Below, piece by piece: positions 50,641-63,224 of a stretch of 64,000 nt of DNA. The DNA is taken from NCBI RefSeq assembly GCF_037975245.1, contig NC_092579.1, positions 29,287,666 through 29,351,665 on the forward strand, given 5' to 3'. The translations under genes and the position numbers were made by a program. The stretch comes from Apostichopus japonicus (taxonomy: Eukaryota > Echinodermata > Holothuroidea > Aspidochirotida > Stichopodidae). A model generated the notes under the pieces. It made no database searches. It was not told the DNA's origin and saw only the letters and a list, made by a program, of their open reading frames with translations. Numbering within the stretch: position 1 is the stretch's first letter; the number at the start of each line of letters is the position of its first letter.

Positions 50641-51729
50641 TTATAATTTGTAGTCCTGTAAATTTTGTGCTTCAATATTGTGGTTGCTTTTCCAGTATAT
50701 ATGTGTGGTTTGAATATGGTATTGTTTTGCAAAAATGTTGTATTGTCATTACTTTGCTTAATTTACTACTTTGAGATACTAGTTTTCAAGGATTTCTTTA
50801 TATTGTGACAACAATTCCAAAAACCTGTATAAAACCTATCATTTCCTTTCACCTGAACAGTTGATACTTACAATGCTGTATGACTGATGGATTGTTCAAG
50901 TTGAGGGTTCAGTTATAATGAGAGTAGTCAACTTCTTGTCCTGTTATCAGTGGGTCCAGCAAGAACTTGAAAAGAATGAAAAGAAAAACAGAAATATGAA
51001 TATTTGGATAGCAATTTTGTTTATGTGAAGGATTGGTTGGTTGTTCTAAATACAACCCACTACATGTAGGATAGGGTCTAGGGAAATAATAAGACTGTTC
51101 ACTAATTGGTTGTTGTCTGTATCAGAAATTAAATCAGTTTTCTTCAAGTTATCTAGTTCCTAAAATTATACTATCATACTGTTACTTAGAAGGTATAAGC
51201 CTAGCCACACCATGTATGCTGACATGAGTTTTTGTTTGAACATCTTGTTACCAACAAGGCCATTCCCCAACCTCTAGTCTTAACCTAGTTGTGTAACAGT
51301 GAGTGGATTTTTACTTTGATCGCCAACATGCTATGATGTGGTCATGTAAAGTTGGTGGTTAAAATGTCAACAGTACAATTTTTTTGCATTAAAACATTTC
51401 CAAATTGAATTTTTGATAGAGAAAAATTCCTATTGAGCGTAGAATTTTAAGTGAAAAAAATTTAGAGGGGAAAAATGTAGATTGGAATTTTTTAGAGCAA
51501 AATTTAACAGTGAAATTGTTGACATTGAAGCAAAATGAGAATGGAGGAAAAAAATTGCAATGGCAATTCATGAGAGAATTAATTAGCCTACTTAATTAGC
51601 AGATTTTGTGTTGGAAACTATAATCAGTTCGAGAACCCACAGACCTGTTACAACCAACCAATTTTGTCAGAACAGCTCAATATGCAAATTATTCAAAGTA
51701 GTGTCATTATTAGTTAGCACATTTTGTGT
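50641..51729. other. Gene-free stretch with repeat copy C
   Basis: Contains a third copy of the CCTCTAGTCTT.. repeat at about 51258-51355 (AACCTCTAGTCTTAACCTAG) and its ACTATAATCAGTTCGAGAAC parts near 51617. There is a TTGCATTAAAACATTTCC run of AT-rich DNA and no gene. Confidence 0.5.
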
Positions 51730-53427
51730 TGGACATCTGATCAGTTTGAGAAGACATTACCCTCCTGCATTCCAAAAGGACCACAGTAGCATATACTACT
51801 ACTAATGGCATGAACTTCTACTAATCCGATGCAGTGAATGTCAATACGCTTGTTGAATCCATTGCATCAGCACCACTACAGAAGCGAAGGATGTGCTGCA
51901 ATCTGAGCGTGTGACATGCTTCCATCGTCATGGACAACATCTTTACAACATGGACCCAGCTGTGTAAGGAATAAACATTTGAACATTGATGAAAAAAATT
52001 TCTGGCTGTTTGCCTAAGTGGTTTAATGAAAATACAAAAGCAATCAATGATGATAAAAACTAAAACAAAGATTATACAATGTTTTGTTGACTTCCTTTTG
52101 TGTACCATTGTCACATTGATAAAATTCCTCAACACCAATAATTGGGTTCATTGGGATATGCTTAAGTTTATTCTTTAAGGGATTCAGCCCAGCAACTTTT
52201 GTACCTGTCTTAAAATTAAGGTAATTGTAGCCAATGCCAAACATATTTAAAGATTTTAAATTTATTGTTATATCATTCAAATTTAATATTGTATTCCATG
52301 CTCATTACAACCTGTGTGGAATTTCAATTTACATGACTCTTATCATGTAGATATATCACCAAGGATGAACACAATCGATCTCTGTTTATTGCACTACATG
52401 AATAGTTAAATGCTAATACAGCCCAAAGGATGATCATGCATACCAGAATTAGAAAGGTCAATTCCTTGTGTAATCAGGAAACTGTTACTGGTAACAAAGG
52501 TACAAGCATCATGAAAATTCACAGCTAGATTACTTTAGTTTTTCACGCAGTAAACTTTCCCATACAGTAATAACTTATTTATGTTTGGAAAGAATATTAG
52601 GGATATCCATTATCAAAGTTGTGCATGTTTATGAGTTACTAATGTACAATTTTATGTTTGAATGGCATGTTAAACATTATGGCCAATGAATGTGTACCTG
52701 CGCATATCATCAAGAACTGTTCAGAACAGTAAATGGTATCTTCTTCCTGTTCCAAGGCTAGATTTCCCTCAGACCAACTTGGCTTGGACAAACTTCTTCA
52801 GATCCAAGAATTTTTGGACTTGGCGAGATGATGTGAATAAACAACGGAGAGGTCCAGGGTTTTCCACAACCATCCCTCAAAATCCACCAATGGCTTCCAA
52901 CCCTTGCTGGAACTGCTCAACTTCTGCTTTGCACCTGTGGACATAGTTTAATTACCAAAAGAAACTTTGATGATATGAGAATTAATTACAAAATGTAGGT
53001 TGAGACAATCTTACAACACTTTACAGCAGAGAATCTTGTGATTTTCATTCCCTGCTTGTTGTGACAAAAGATGTTCCTTGATCCATAATTTTAAAACACA
53101 GACAGGTGAGTTGTTTCAAACAAATATCTCTAATGGTGAAATGAAACATGGGGAACATGAAGTCTCCTATCTGCTGAAATGAATTCACTGGGTTTCTACA
53201 ATACGACCATATCCAGCACATGGATTAATATATGTTCATTCATACTTAGTAAAGATTCCTAAATCCTATTGGTCCATTCAGGTCAGCTGACGGTGGTTAA
53301 TCCTGTGAGTAACGCACGGTAAAATTACGGGGCATCACTTTAATAAATCTTTGGTTATATGTAACCAAAAATGTTTTGTTTTATGATTTTTCCCCCACAC
53401 AAATGGTAGTGTTATGAATGAACAGGG

Positions 53428-53585
53428 TTAATCAACGGTCTAGCATGCGTTACTCACATGATTAATGCACTCCGGGTGTTAATGCTATCGCTGGATGCAC
53501 TCGGGCTCCGCCCTCGTGCATCGCTTGCATTATCCCCCGATCGTGCATTAATCCTGTGAGTAATGCACGCTAGACCGTTGATTAA
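53428..53585. mobile_element. Fold-back (palindromic) MITE, 158 bp
   Basis: Arms of 43 bp at 53428-53470 and 53543-53585 match with three mismatches (TTAATCAACGGTCTAGC outer ends). The interior is itself palindromic (GATGCACTCGGGC with GCCCTCGTGCATC), so the whole element folds into one long hairpin. A related half-copy, GGTTAATCCTGTGAGTAACG, lies at about 53293. The element sits in an intron of the HECT gene. Confidence 0.85.
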
Positions 53586-54394
53586 CCCCTTAATATTTCT
53601 CTGGCTACAAGTTGAATGTACAGCTTAGACCATCATACCTGTAAAACAAATGCTGCTTGAGGAGGGTACATATTTTTCTTCGTTTGTCTGCAGTGTCATT
53701 GAATAGATACTACTGCATCCGTTGTTGGCTGCCCAGTCACCCATTGTTGCAATTGTAGCTGCAATTATGCTCTCAGAGGTGGTATTTTTAATCTGAAATG
53801 ATTTTTTTACATATATATTGTACAAATGGGGGAAAGTTTCGGAGGGGTAAACAGAATCACTCTCCAGGATTCTTTGAAAGCAATTTTCAGTGGGGGGGAA
53901 GGACACCTCCAAAAAAGAACCATGTTCATGGCATCATCTAGGCAGAGTGACCTTGTCAGTATGTAGATACACAGTGTTTCAATAATACAGCATGTCAATG
54001 AATTATTTTTAATAGAAGCAAATCAATTTGAATTAGCTTACATTGTATCATGATGTGTCTTGCAGTTAATGGCTCAATTAAATCATGTGCCAGGTATTAC
54101 CATGTTGAAACGAAACGACATCTTCGTCAATCACATGAATCTGTAGAATGTCATCCTCTGACTTTCTGCCGACCATCATGTCATACAGAGCTGCCTGGTC
54201 CTCCATGGAGTATACTCCATGCAACAATCTCCCTGTGAGTTTGTACTTTCCCTTCTCTAGGAAGTGTACGTCATGAGAAAATTATAAACGGCCCTCCTTC
54301 CTCTCAAAGACACCTAGGTTTGGTAACTGCGGTGTAAGTAGTCTAATATGGAAAAAGGACAGATGTACATTATTCTGTGCAGGTAGTTGAATAT

Positions 54395-54405
54395 AATATA
54401 TATAT

Positions 54406-54473
<68 letters not shown>

Positions 54474-54511
54474 GTATACATATATGTATACATATATATA
54501 TACATATATGA
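54395..54511. repeat. Interrupted (AT)n microsatellite
   Basis: AT and ATAC dinucleotide/tetranucleotide runs in an intron of the HECT gene. Confidence 0.95.
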
Positions 54512-55529
54512 AGTAGAATCTGAACTATTAATGCACAAATACAGGTACACAGATAACATACATATGTGGACTGCAAGACACAATACCATTTTGTGTAGCA
54601 TGGAAGAGGTTACCATCATTGAATGTGTTTTAGCATGCACATTTAATCTTCCAAACTGAAGATGTTAGAACATTTTATTATCTAACATAAGTGATCATAA
54701 CTAAAATCAAATTGAAGCTCATTCGAGCTAAAATAGTAAACCATTTCTAACTTCCATGTTTTTGTTTTGTCAATGTTATTGGCATGTTGTTGCTATTTTT
54801 CAATTTTCTGTTTGTTGTCACTATTGTTCTATTTCTTTCAAGTTTTTTTTTCCTTCTTCCATTCTTTATTTTGTACATTTTCCTTTTTTCTTTCTTTTGT
54901 CATTCCTGTTATTTTTGGGATTGATTGTATACAGCTCTAAGACATTGTTTTTGGCATTGCATTTATGCTTGCTTGTATCCTTCAATATATGATATTTACT
55001 GTCTTTTACATTGTCTTTGTTGTTATAGTGTCTTTCCCCTCTTCGGAGGATATATAAAGAATAACAGAAAGAAAGAGAATAACAATAGATGAGACATTAT
55101 ATGAATTAAGCCTAATTCCTGCAGCATATGCTGTAAATATAGGTAGAAATATTAAGACACATATATATCTGCACCACACATACGTAAAAAAAACCTTTTA
55201 GGTCCCCAGAGGTCCACTGCATCCTCCCCAGAGAATAAACCACTGGTTCCTTTAAGAAGAAAAATCCACTCTGATTGATAGCAACCTCTGAGGCACTTCG
55301 CAGAATCTTCTTCCTTCTTACCACCACAATCAATTTCTCTGACTCCCTCTTAGATTGAAACAATTCAATTATCTGGAGCATTTTTGCCTCCATGGCTCCA
55401 ATGTCACTGTAGACATAATCAAATTATGTTGAAGGCTTTATTAATAATTAATATAGTAGTTGCATACAAGGAAGACTTTAAACCATACTACAAAAGAAAG
55501 CTATTCAACTACTGGGTTGAGCTAGCCTA

Positions 55530-55791
55530 AAATGTGTGCAGCCCCCATTGTATTACATTATGTGACTTGATTTAAATGTGTGCAGACCCCATTGTATTAC
55601 ATTATGTGACTTCATTAAAATGTGTGCAGACCCCATTGTATCATATTATGTGACTTGATTTAAATGTGTGCATTCCCCATTGTATTACATTATGTGACTT
55701 CATTAAAATGTGTGCAGACCCCATTGTATCACATTATGTGACTTGATTTAAATGTGTGCAGCCCCCATTGTATCATATTATGTGACTTGAT
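55530..55791. repeat. 43-45 bp tandem repeat, six units
   Basis: Units of AAATGTGTGCAGACCCCATT followed by GTATTACATTATGTGACTT; alternate units vary between GACTTGATTT and GACTTCATT, hinting at a higher-order dimer. It lies in an intron of the HECT gene. Confidence 0.95.
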
Positions 55792-56816
55792 CTTTCACCA
55801 GCTATAATCGGATTTGGTATACCAAGTATGACCAGAGATGCCAACCTCTTGACACAAAAAAACAGACTGAATATCCTAAAATATCAGATTTTGGAGAGAA
55901 AATCAGATTTTCACGAAAACTTGACACTACCACTGGCCCGTTGGCCCCGGGCCAGTAGAATGTCAGAAAAATGTTTTACTGGTAAGAACGGGCAAGTAAA
56001 ATGTTTGCTTTTTCATTAACATTTAATGAGAAAATTGTAAAGCTGCCGATTCCGCATATTTCCCGCCAATGGAGGCTCGTTGTTCAACGTGTTTGTCAGG
56101 GTTTGGGGGGTTACTTTAACATGTTTCTATGCGATTCCGCTTCCTTTAAAAAAATTAAAAAATTTAAAAAATTGTTTTTTTGGGGGGAGAGAGATGAAAA
56201 ATTGTATTTTCAAGAGGCAATATCGTATTATCGTATTTCACTTGTTTTATAGTACTAAATACGATAAAATCGTACTGGTTGGCATCTCTGTATGATTTTC
56301 ATCCAAATGGTCTGCAATCTTGCAATATAAACAGATGGCATTTTACTTGAACTACTGAACTCTAAAATCAACCTTGTATTGTCCAGGTCCCTCAGACTCT
56401 CTTCAATGATGGCTTTCAGGTCCTCATCACTTGCATATGAATCATCTTCAGGCTCCATGATATCAATATAATCTGACATATATCTAGAATAAATGAGAAC
56501 CGAGAAAAACATGAACATTTTAGTAACTATTCACTGATAGACAAAGGTTTTTGCTTTCCCAACACTCACAAACAGTTAACTGGGTTTCCAAAATTCCATC
56601 GGAAAATATTCTTTAAAATAAGTTTGTAACATTGGGGGTCTTGCTAGATTTGTGCAATGGCCTACCTTTCTCTTTCCTTAGCCATATCACCATATGTTAG
56701 TTTGTTACGGATCATCATAACCAACCAACCTAGTTTGGAATTCTTACCTTAACATAGAGCTGTAGAACATGTTATAAGTATTCACAATAGAAATTGCAAA
56801 ATCCTCTCCTCCTGGT

Positions 56817-57003
56817 GGGGGGGGGGGAGGGGTGGCTGGCACAGAATTTTTGCATTGCTTCAGCTGGGACATTTTGTGAATTATTTCTGTGTGAGAGTAA
56901 ATACTCTGAAAGATACTCTGGATGGAGATCTGGAAAATGTGATATGTTTTGTATCAAAATGACCATTCCGTAAATTTGAGATTTCACCCCCCCCCCCCCT
57001 CCC
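56817..57003. other. Paired G-tract and C-tract
   Basis: A G-run at about 56817-56828 and a C-run at about 56988-57000 face each other 160 bp apart inside an intron, which could pair or mark the ends of a G-bordered repeat. Confidence 0.5.
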
Positions 57004-57839
57004 TAACATTTTCCTACCTATAAACTCCCACCATATCTAATATGGGTGTAATTAATGGACATGATTAGCCATTCAATATTTTAGTTAGCCACACCTTGCA
57101 CTATGATTAAAGATCACATAAGTGTCAGTCACCTCATGACTCTATCTCGCACCGCTCTACCAGATGTACATTACTTGGATTTATAGATGAGATAAAAGCA
57201 CAATATGTAGTCAAAGATTTAGACATGCACCTTTAATGTAGACCAGTGCATTAAGGATTCATTAGGTGTATCCATTAATTAGTAGTCAAACATCTTACAC
57301 TTTCAATCCTGGGCAATGTCAGTTTTATTTACTCAAATCTGGACTAGGAACCTTCAAGAGTTATTGCATCTACTTATTTAATAATACTTACTTGTCAGCA
57401 GAATTCACAGAAATCACTGATGAAGATGTGGATGTCCCTGGCATCTGGTTTCCTCCACTGTCAATTAATTTAAAGATATTTAAATTAGTCATATGATAGA
57501 TCTCAAATATCCCAGCCCCTTAAAAAGCCCACAGATATTGACAAACATTATTTAAACAACTTAAAATATTAAAGATGGTTTCATTCTTTCATTTCATATT
57601 CTTTTTACTATTTCTATAGTGCAATTACTACATTATGTACAATTAGTCCATGAACATACATGAGAATGTGAATTAATGAGGAAACTAATTCACAAATCAT
57701 GCCAAGGTTTATGCAATGCTACATCTGTTGACCTCAAGTGAACTTTTTGACTGCCAACAAAGAAAATGTTTTTTTCTAGTCAATGTGGGACATACATGTG
57801 CTACAAGGGAGGTCCATCACAATTACTATTCTTAAAATA

Positions 57840-58200
57840 AATGTTAACACTATTTGCAGACTTTTACCTCAAACGACCAAGACCTTCATGATGAACAATA
57901 CATATCTCCTAAATATGGTGCATCCATGTGTCAAAAATTGAAGCTATCATTCTTGAGATATCTTGTGTATAAGATTTTTGGGCCTTAACTCTGTTGACCA
58001 TAAATGCCCTTTGACCTCTACAGAAGCAGAATATTCTTCTAATAATAGTGCATCCACATGTCAAACATGAAAGAAGTAAAAGATTCCCTCCTTGAGATTT
58101 TTCTGCAATTTTGCAACCATATCAATGTACATATTTTGGAAGCTTTACAGTCAAAGAAAGAATAATAATAAAGAAATATATTGATTTCAAGACCTAAACA
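57840..58200. repeat. TGACCTTTGACC-family interspersed repeat
   Basis: Phrases such as CCCTTTGACCTCTACAG, GGTGCATCCATGTGTCAAA and TTGAGATATCTTGTGTATAA resemble the non-coding repeat stretches near 31.4, 36.4 and 40.5 kb. Confidence 0.5.
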
Positions 58201-58847
58201 TATTTAGGGTATCTTTATTCCAAGGTAGATTATATAACTCTGAAAAAAATGGTTGTTCCAATGAGACTGTTGCACCAGTGGGGGAAAATATGTGGCACCC
58301 AGGACCGTGTTAATGGAAAATGTCACGATGAACTAACTGTAAGCATACTAACAGCTGAAAGCAGAAAGATAAAACATGAAGCTTTTTTATAAAATGATGT
58401 ATCTCAATTCAATAACACGAAACTCACAAAGATTTGGCTGTTGAGGTAGTCATTGCAAAGGATGGCATAGAAACGAAGCTGTTGTTGGCTACACAGACAT
58501 CGCTGCTGGTGAAGAGGAACTAGAAGAGATAAGAATAGAACTTGTTGTTATAACTATTTGGTTACTCGGTCACTAGCTGAGATAACAGCCTGCTGGTTTT
58601 TTAGTGTCCTTCATATGTTAACCACACAGTCATGTTATTTATGTATTAATTTTGTACAAACATACAAGAAAAAAATTGAAATTGGAAAATTAAGGACAAT
58701 CAATGAAAAGCAAAATAAACAATGAAGTTATATATGAAATTATATATCTCAATTAAATAGCACAAAACTCACAAAGATTTGGCTGATGAGGTAGTAATTA
58801 CAAAAGATGGCATTGACAACAAAGCTGCTGTTGCTGACACAGACAGA

Positions 58848-59781
58848 CTAGAAGGTGAAGAATAGAACTTGTTGTTATAACAACACCTAAAACTACTTTT
58901 AAACCTTCCACATTTAGTTTGTTTGTTAGTAAATAATATGGGTAAAGTCCTGACTATGTCAGAGACCATCTGTAGAATTCAAACAATTCATCAGTCAGTC
59001 AAAATATTCAGAGAAATATGCCAATAGACTGGAATTATGACCCTAAATGGTCATCCTAAAAGCATGTATTACTATTCATCTTTTTACTTTTTTTAAAGAC
59101 AGTTTCCTCGTCTTCTTTCTTTTTTTACCAAACATTTCTTTCCTCCTTCAAATACAATATTTTGCAATGCAAATTTGGAGAAAATTACCGCTTCACCAAT
59201 TCACCACAGTCACTTTTGCATTCCATTTTGATGGTGGCAGAGCGAGCACTTCTCTTGCAGCTTATTCCCATCTGCCATTGGTGTCTGTTAAGTGAAATGA
59301 ACACAAATTGAATTCATCCTTTTTGGGTGTGACACGATAATAACATCATGGTATATGTGCAGTCAAGTGTGTACTGTTACTTGGATGGGATTGTCCTGAA
59401 CATAGCATAGTCAGTTAAGCATTGTGATGTTGGTATATCACTAAAATCACTTAAGTTTGTAAAGGAGCATCTGAAAATAGTTATCAATTCAGTCATTAAT
59501 CATATTGTTCAGATGCTAAGTGATCAAGTTTATATATGCGAAGTGGCAATGCATCAAATGTTTGACATATTTATGACTCTAACTTTATATTTAACATTTC
59601 TGTATGCAGCGCTATCTAATGGCAGCTCTACAAAAGTGCTCCTCATTGTTTTGGGAATACCTGTGTTATATTGTTTTGGAAAGTTGCTGTGTTTTTCAGT
59701 ATTTGTTGTGTTTGTTATTCTGTTAAATATGGACATATTTTTGTGACTTTTGTACTTGGATTTACCACTAAATATTTGTGA
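58848..59781. other. Gene-free stretch upstream of the L2 element
   Basis: No supported host gene. A hydrophobic 77-codon frame at 59513-59746 has no recognised domain; it may be chance or part of the L2 5' region. Confidence 0.4.
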
Positions 59782-61692
59782 GAAAATCTTGAACTCTCTC
59801 TCCTTACTAGTGTTAAGAAAATTCATGCAGTAACCATTAAACACACAAGAGAGTTTCTTCTTGCTGTAGAGAAATCTGTTAAGTCTTGTGTGGGCTTTCA
59901 GCCATGGAAAAGGACAATAGATGATTTAACTCCATTCAGGAGACCCACTCGCAGAGGAACAAAGGCTGGCATTAAATTCAGGAGATGCATACCAGTGCTT
60001 ATAAATAGAGATTGTGCTAAATGGAATAACAAAATCAATGAGGGTAAACAATCAGGGATAAATTTCAACAATCTAATCCAGCTACCTACCAACAATCTAA
60101 TTCAGCTACCTACAGGACTCAAAGAAACATACCATAATGATATGCAATATGAAATTCAAACTGTAATTAAACCAAGGCTTGTGAACCACGTTAGAACTAT
60201 CAAAATGCACCGCAATAATTTACATGTCATAAAAAGGGATCATAAACTTAAATTCAATAACCAGCATACCAAGCCGCTAATAGTGTTCTTACAAAATGTT
60301 CGCTCCATCAGCAATAAAGCAATATCTGTTTCTGACTTTGTTGTATCGAATGATATTGACATTTTAGCACTAACTGAAACATGGCTGGGAAATGTGACTG
60401 ACAGCTCTGTAATAGGTAACCTTGTCCCTATGGGTTATGAATTCGAGCATGTCCCCCGTTCCACCAGAAAGACTGGAGGAGGGGTTGGGTTGCTGTTTAA
60501 ATCTGGATTATCACTAAAGATTAACACCTCGACTAAGGATAATCTCTACACGCATTTTGAGCATATGGATTGCTGTATCAGCACTGGTGATTTACAATTT
60601 GCATTAAGTGTTATCTACTGACCCCCTCCCTCTTCTAAAAATGGATTCAAGAATTCTATATATTTTGATGAATGGGCACTTTATCTGGATCTGGAGTGAT
60701 ACTACTCAACTCCCCTAAAAGGGGTAAAACGAGTAGTTCTAGAAAGTATTACAGCCATGAAAGATCGTGTGACCATCGTTGGTGATTTGAACTTTCACCT
60801 GGATAACCCTAATGATGTTGATTCACAGAAGTTTTCTAGACTTTTAAATGTCCATGGTTTAAAACAACACGTCGTTGGTGCAACTCATCGTGCTGGACAT
60901 ACCCTGGATGTAGTGATAACCCGAGAACACAGTGACATACTGTATGGTTCACCATCTATTGTTGACGCATGTCTCGGTAATATGAATGGAAATTTGACTT
61001 GTGATCATTACGCTGTAAGTCTCAACATCAATACGCATAAACCAGATCACATTCGCAAAGTTACAACGTTCAGAAAGTTTCGTGATATCAATGTTCCTGA
61101 TTTTATCGATGACATCAAACATTGTAAAACCTTAATGAATGTCAATCAGTCGGTTGAGGAGCTAGTGGCTGCCTACATTAATCATTTGAGCAAGTTAGTT
61201 GATCGCCATGCACCAGAATGTACCAAGACAATTACTTTACGACCCAATACCCCATGGTACACAGACACACTCAGACATGCAAAACATGAAAGAAGAAAGG
61301 CTGAAAGAAAATGGAGGACGACTCGTCTTACTGTCCACTGGCAAATTTATAGAAACCAATGTAAAGTTGTTAATAAACTTCTAGTTCAAGAAAAACGGAA
61401 CTACTATTGCAACAAAATTGCGGAATGTGGCAGTGATCAAAGACGACTTTTCAGTCTAACCAAAGACTTAATGGGTGAACCAAATGATGCCACATTGCCA
61501 TCAAACACATGTGTTGAAAGTCTTGCTAATCAATTTGGTGAGTTCTTTATAAACAAGGTAGCAGCTATTCGTGAGGAATATGATACTTGTGATGCCACGG
61601 CCAGTGTAGACATAATGGCAGACGATAGAATTTTGGTGGTTGTCCTCTACAATCTTTCTCTCCTGCCACCAAAGAAGAGGTACGGAAGCTAA
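59782..61692 (+). pseudogene. L2 LINE ORF: N-terminal region and AP-type endonuclease
   Basis: The open frame runs back from an in-frame GTG at 59890 to about 59782 (EFLLAVEKSVKSC). Endonuclease motifs follow: VFLQNVRSISNKA, DIDILALTETWLG, STRKTGGGVGLLFKSG. The frame stops at TGA 60619 in VIY-stop-PPPSSK, where relatives have Arg, so a CGA to TGA transition is likely. After the palindrome it resumes in the same frame with TIVGDLNFHLDNP, GHTLDVVITRE, and the CDHYAVSLNI catalytic block, then an Arg/Lys linker (NTPWYTDTLRHAKHERRKAE). The enzyme nicks DNA to prime reverse transcription. Confidence 0.88.
60701..60737. repeat. 37-bp palindrome in the L2 ORF
   Basis: ACTACTC..CCCCT and its inverse AGGGG..GAGTAGT form a hairpin. 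It occupies the gap between YLDL and VLESITAMKDR, where the reading frame would otherwise continue. The frame on both sides is the same, so an insertion of about 42 bases is likely. Confidence 0.7.
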
Positions 61693-63224
61693 TTACAAGC
61701 TCCCCAACAAAGTCCTGCAACTTGGATCCTATAACTACCTGGCTATTGAAGCAATGTGTCGATGCACTCCTGCCAATTATAACCGCCATCATAAACCAAT
61801 CACTCATTGAATCAAAGGTGCCGTCTTGTTTTAAGCGTTCTATTGTTAAACCACTGCTCAAAAAGCCTGGTATGAATAAAGAAGTGTTTAAAAACTACCG
61901 ACTTGTATCAAATTTACCTTTTATATCCAAACTTTTAGAAAAAGTTGTTGCAATACGCCTTCAACATCACTTAAATGCCAATGCTTTGCATGATAATCTC
62001 CAATCTGCATATCGCCAGTACCATTCAACTGAGTCAGCTTTACTAAGAGTACATAACGATATTGCCGCAGCTCTTGACAAGAGGTCCCAAACAATGATGG
62101 TCATGTTGGACATATCGGCAGCCTTCGATCTTATTGATCATGAGATCTTATTTAATCGTCTCCAACATACTTTTGGAATTGCGTCAAACTCATTAAAATG
62201 GTTTTAGTCATATTTTAGGGACAGAATGCAATGTATACAATTGATAATGTTATATCTGATGAGAAACAGCTAAGATTTGGGGTGCCACAAGGATCTGTAC
62301 TTGGTCCTTTGATATATTGTATGTTTACCCGTCCAGTTGGAGAAATAATTCAGCGCCATAACATCAACCATCACTGTTATGCTGATGATACGCAATTGTA
62401 TTTGAATTTTGGTGCCCTTGAGTCCTGGAATGATGTATCTTTTAAGGTCCAAGCATGCCTTTCAGATATAGTCAGGTGGATGCGGGTTAATTGTTTGAAA
62501 CTTAACCAGGACAAAACTGAGTTCATTGTATTTTCACCAAAATTTCAGGGTAATGCTATTCAAGACTTGTATATAAATATGGGACCTAACACCATATTTT
62601 CAGTTCCTAAAGTAAAGAATTTAGGTGTATATCTTGATCACAATCTTACCATGGATAATCAAGTTGACTCTATCTGTAAGTCCTGTTATTGGCAGATCCG
62701 GAATATTGGCAAAATTAGAAGGTATATCTCAGATGATGCGTGTAAGACTTTAATCCATGCCCTTGTGACATCAAAACTGGATTACTGCAATGCCCTGCTA
62801 TATGGCCTGCCTCACAAGCTAACCGATCGCCTTCAGCGAGTTCAGAATTGCGCTGCACGGCTTGTAAGTCGCACTCGTAGACATGAGCATATTACACCCA
62901 TATTACGTGACTTACATTGGTTGCCGATTCATTGCAGGTTCAATTATATGTTATATACATATAAGTCACTTAATGGTTTAGCCCCTACAGTATCTACCTC
63001 TCTGAATTAATACATTAATACAAGCCTACTCGATCTCTACGCTCAGAATCCAAGTCCTTACTTACCAAACCTGTCATTAAAACTTCTACATACGGAAACA
63101 GGCGTTTCGATTACTCATCTGCGACATTATGGAACAGTTTATCGGAGGAAGCTAAGTGTGCCAAAAATATAGATGAATTTAAAAAACTAGTCAAAACCTT
63201 TCTATTTAGATCTGCATTCCATTA
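61632..63224 (+). pseudogene. L2 LINE reverse transcriptase
   Basis: RT blocks in order: SPATKEEVRKLITSSPTKSC (about 61640), FKNYRLVSNLPFISKLLEKV, MVMLDISAAFDLIDHEILF (motif A), [11 protein letters not shown] (motif B), [12 protein letters not shown] (motif C with YADD), then the thumb [14 protein letters not shown] and [13 protein letters not shown]. The TAG at about 62206 interrupts KWF-stop-SYFRDR, and a frameshift follows within 25 bases. After 63010 a further shift leads to LRSESKSLLTKPVIK and SATLWNSLSEEAKCA, then stop at 63224. Catalytic aspartates are present, but the protein cannot be made in one piece. Confidence 0.9.

Larger units (their letters stand above)
51730..58847 (-). pseudogene. 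UIM-HECT E3 ubiquitin ligase gene (G2E3-like), decaying
   Basis: Minus-strand exons: 58847-58773 and 58519-58428 (duplicates), 57457-57392, 56483-56373, 55406-55195, 54232-54101, 53792-53639, 52934-52698, and 51959 to about 51730. Junctions from 58428 to 54101 are all in phase. A Ser/Thr-rich N-terminus (GNQMPGTSTSSSV) leads to a ubiquitin-interacting motif, SDEDLKAIIEESLRDL. A HECT start follows (SEKLIVVVRRKKIL), then MEDQAALYDMMVG, MGDWAANNGCSSIYS and RCKAEVEQFQQGLEAIGGF. Next come NPGPLRCLFTSSRQV and EEDTIYCSEQFL, and the C-lobe block LQHILRFCSGADA, then in shifted frame GFNKRIDIHCIGL. The exon at 52.7 kb has a TGA and a frameshift, and the last exon has a frameshift. No catalytic-Cys block is visible. 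Functional relatives transfer ubiquitin to substrates; this copy probably cannot. Confidence 0.72.

Noticed and set aside
52686-52946. 86-codon plus-strand frame
   Set aside because: Antisense to the HECT-gene exon, which has splice sites and recognisable family blocks on the minus strand.
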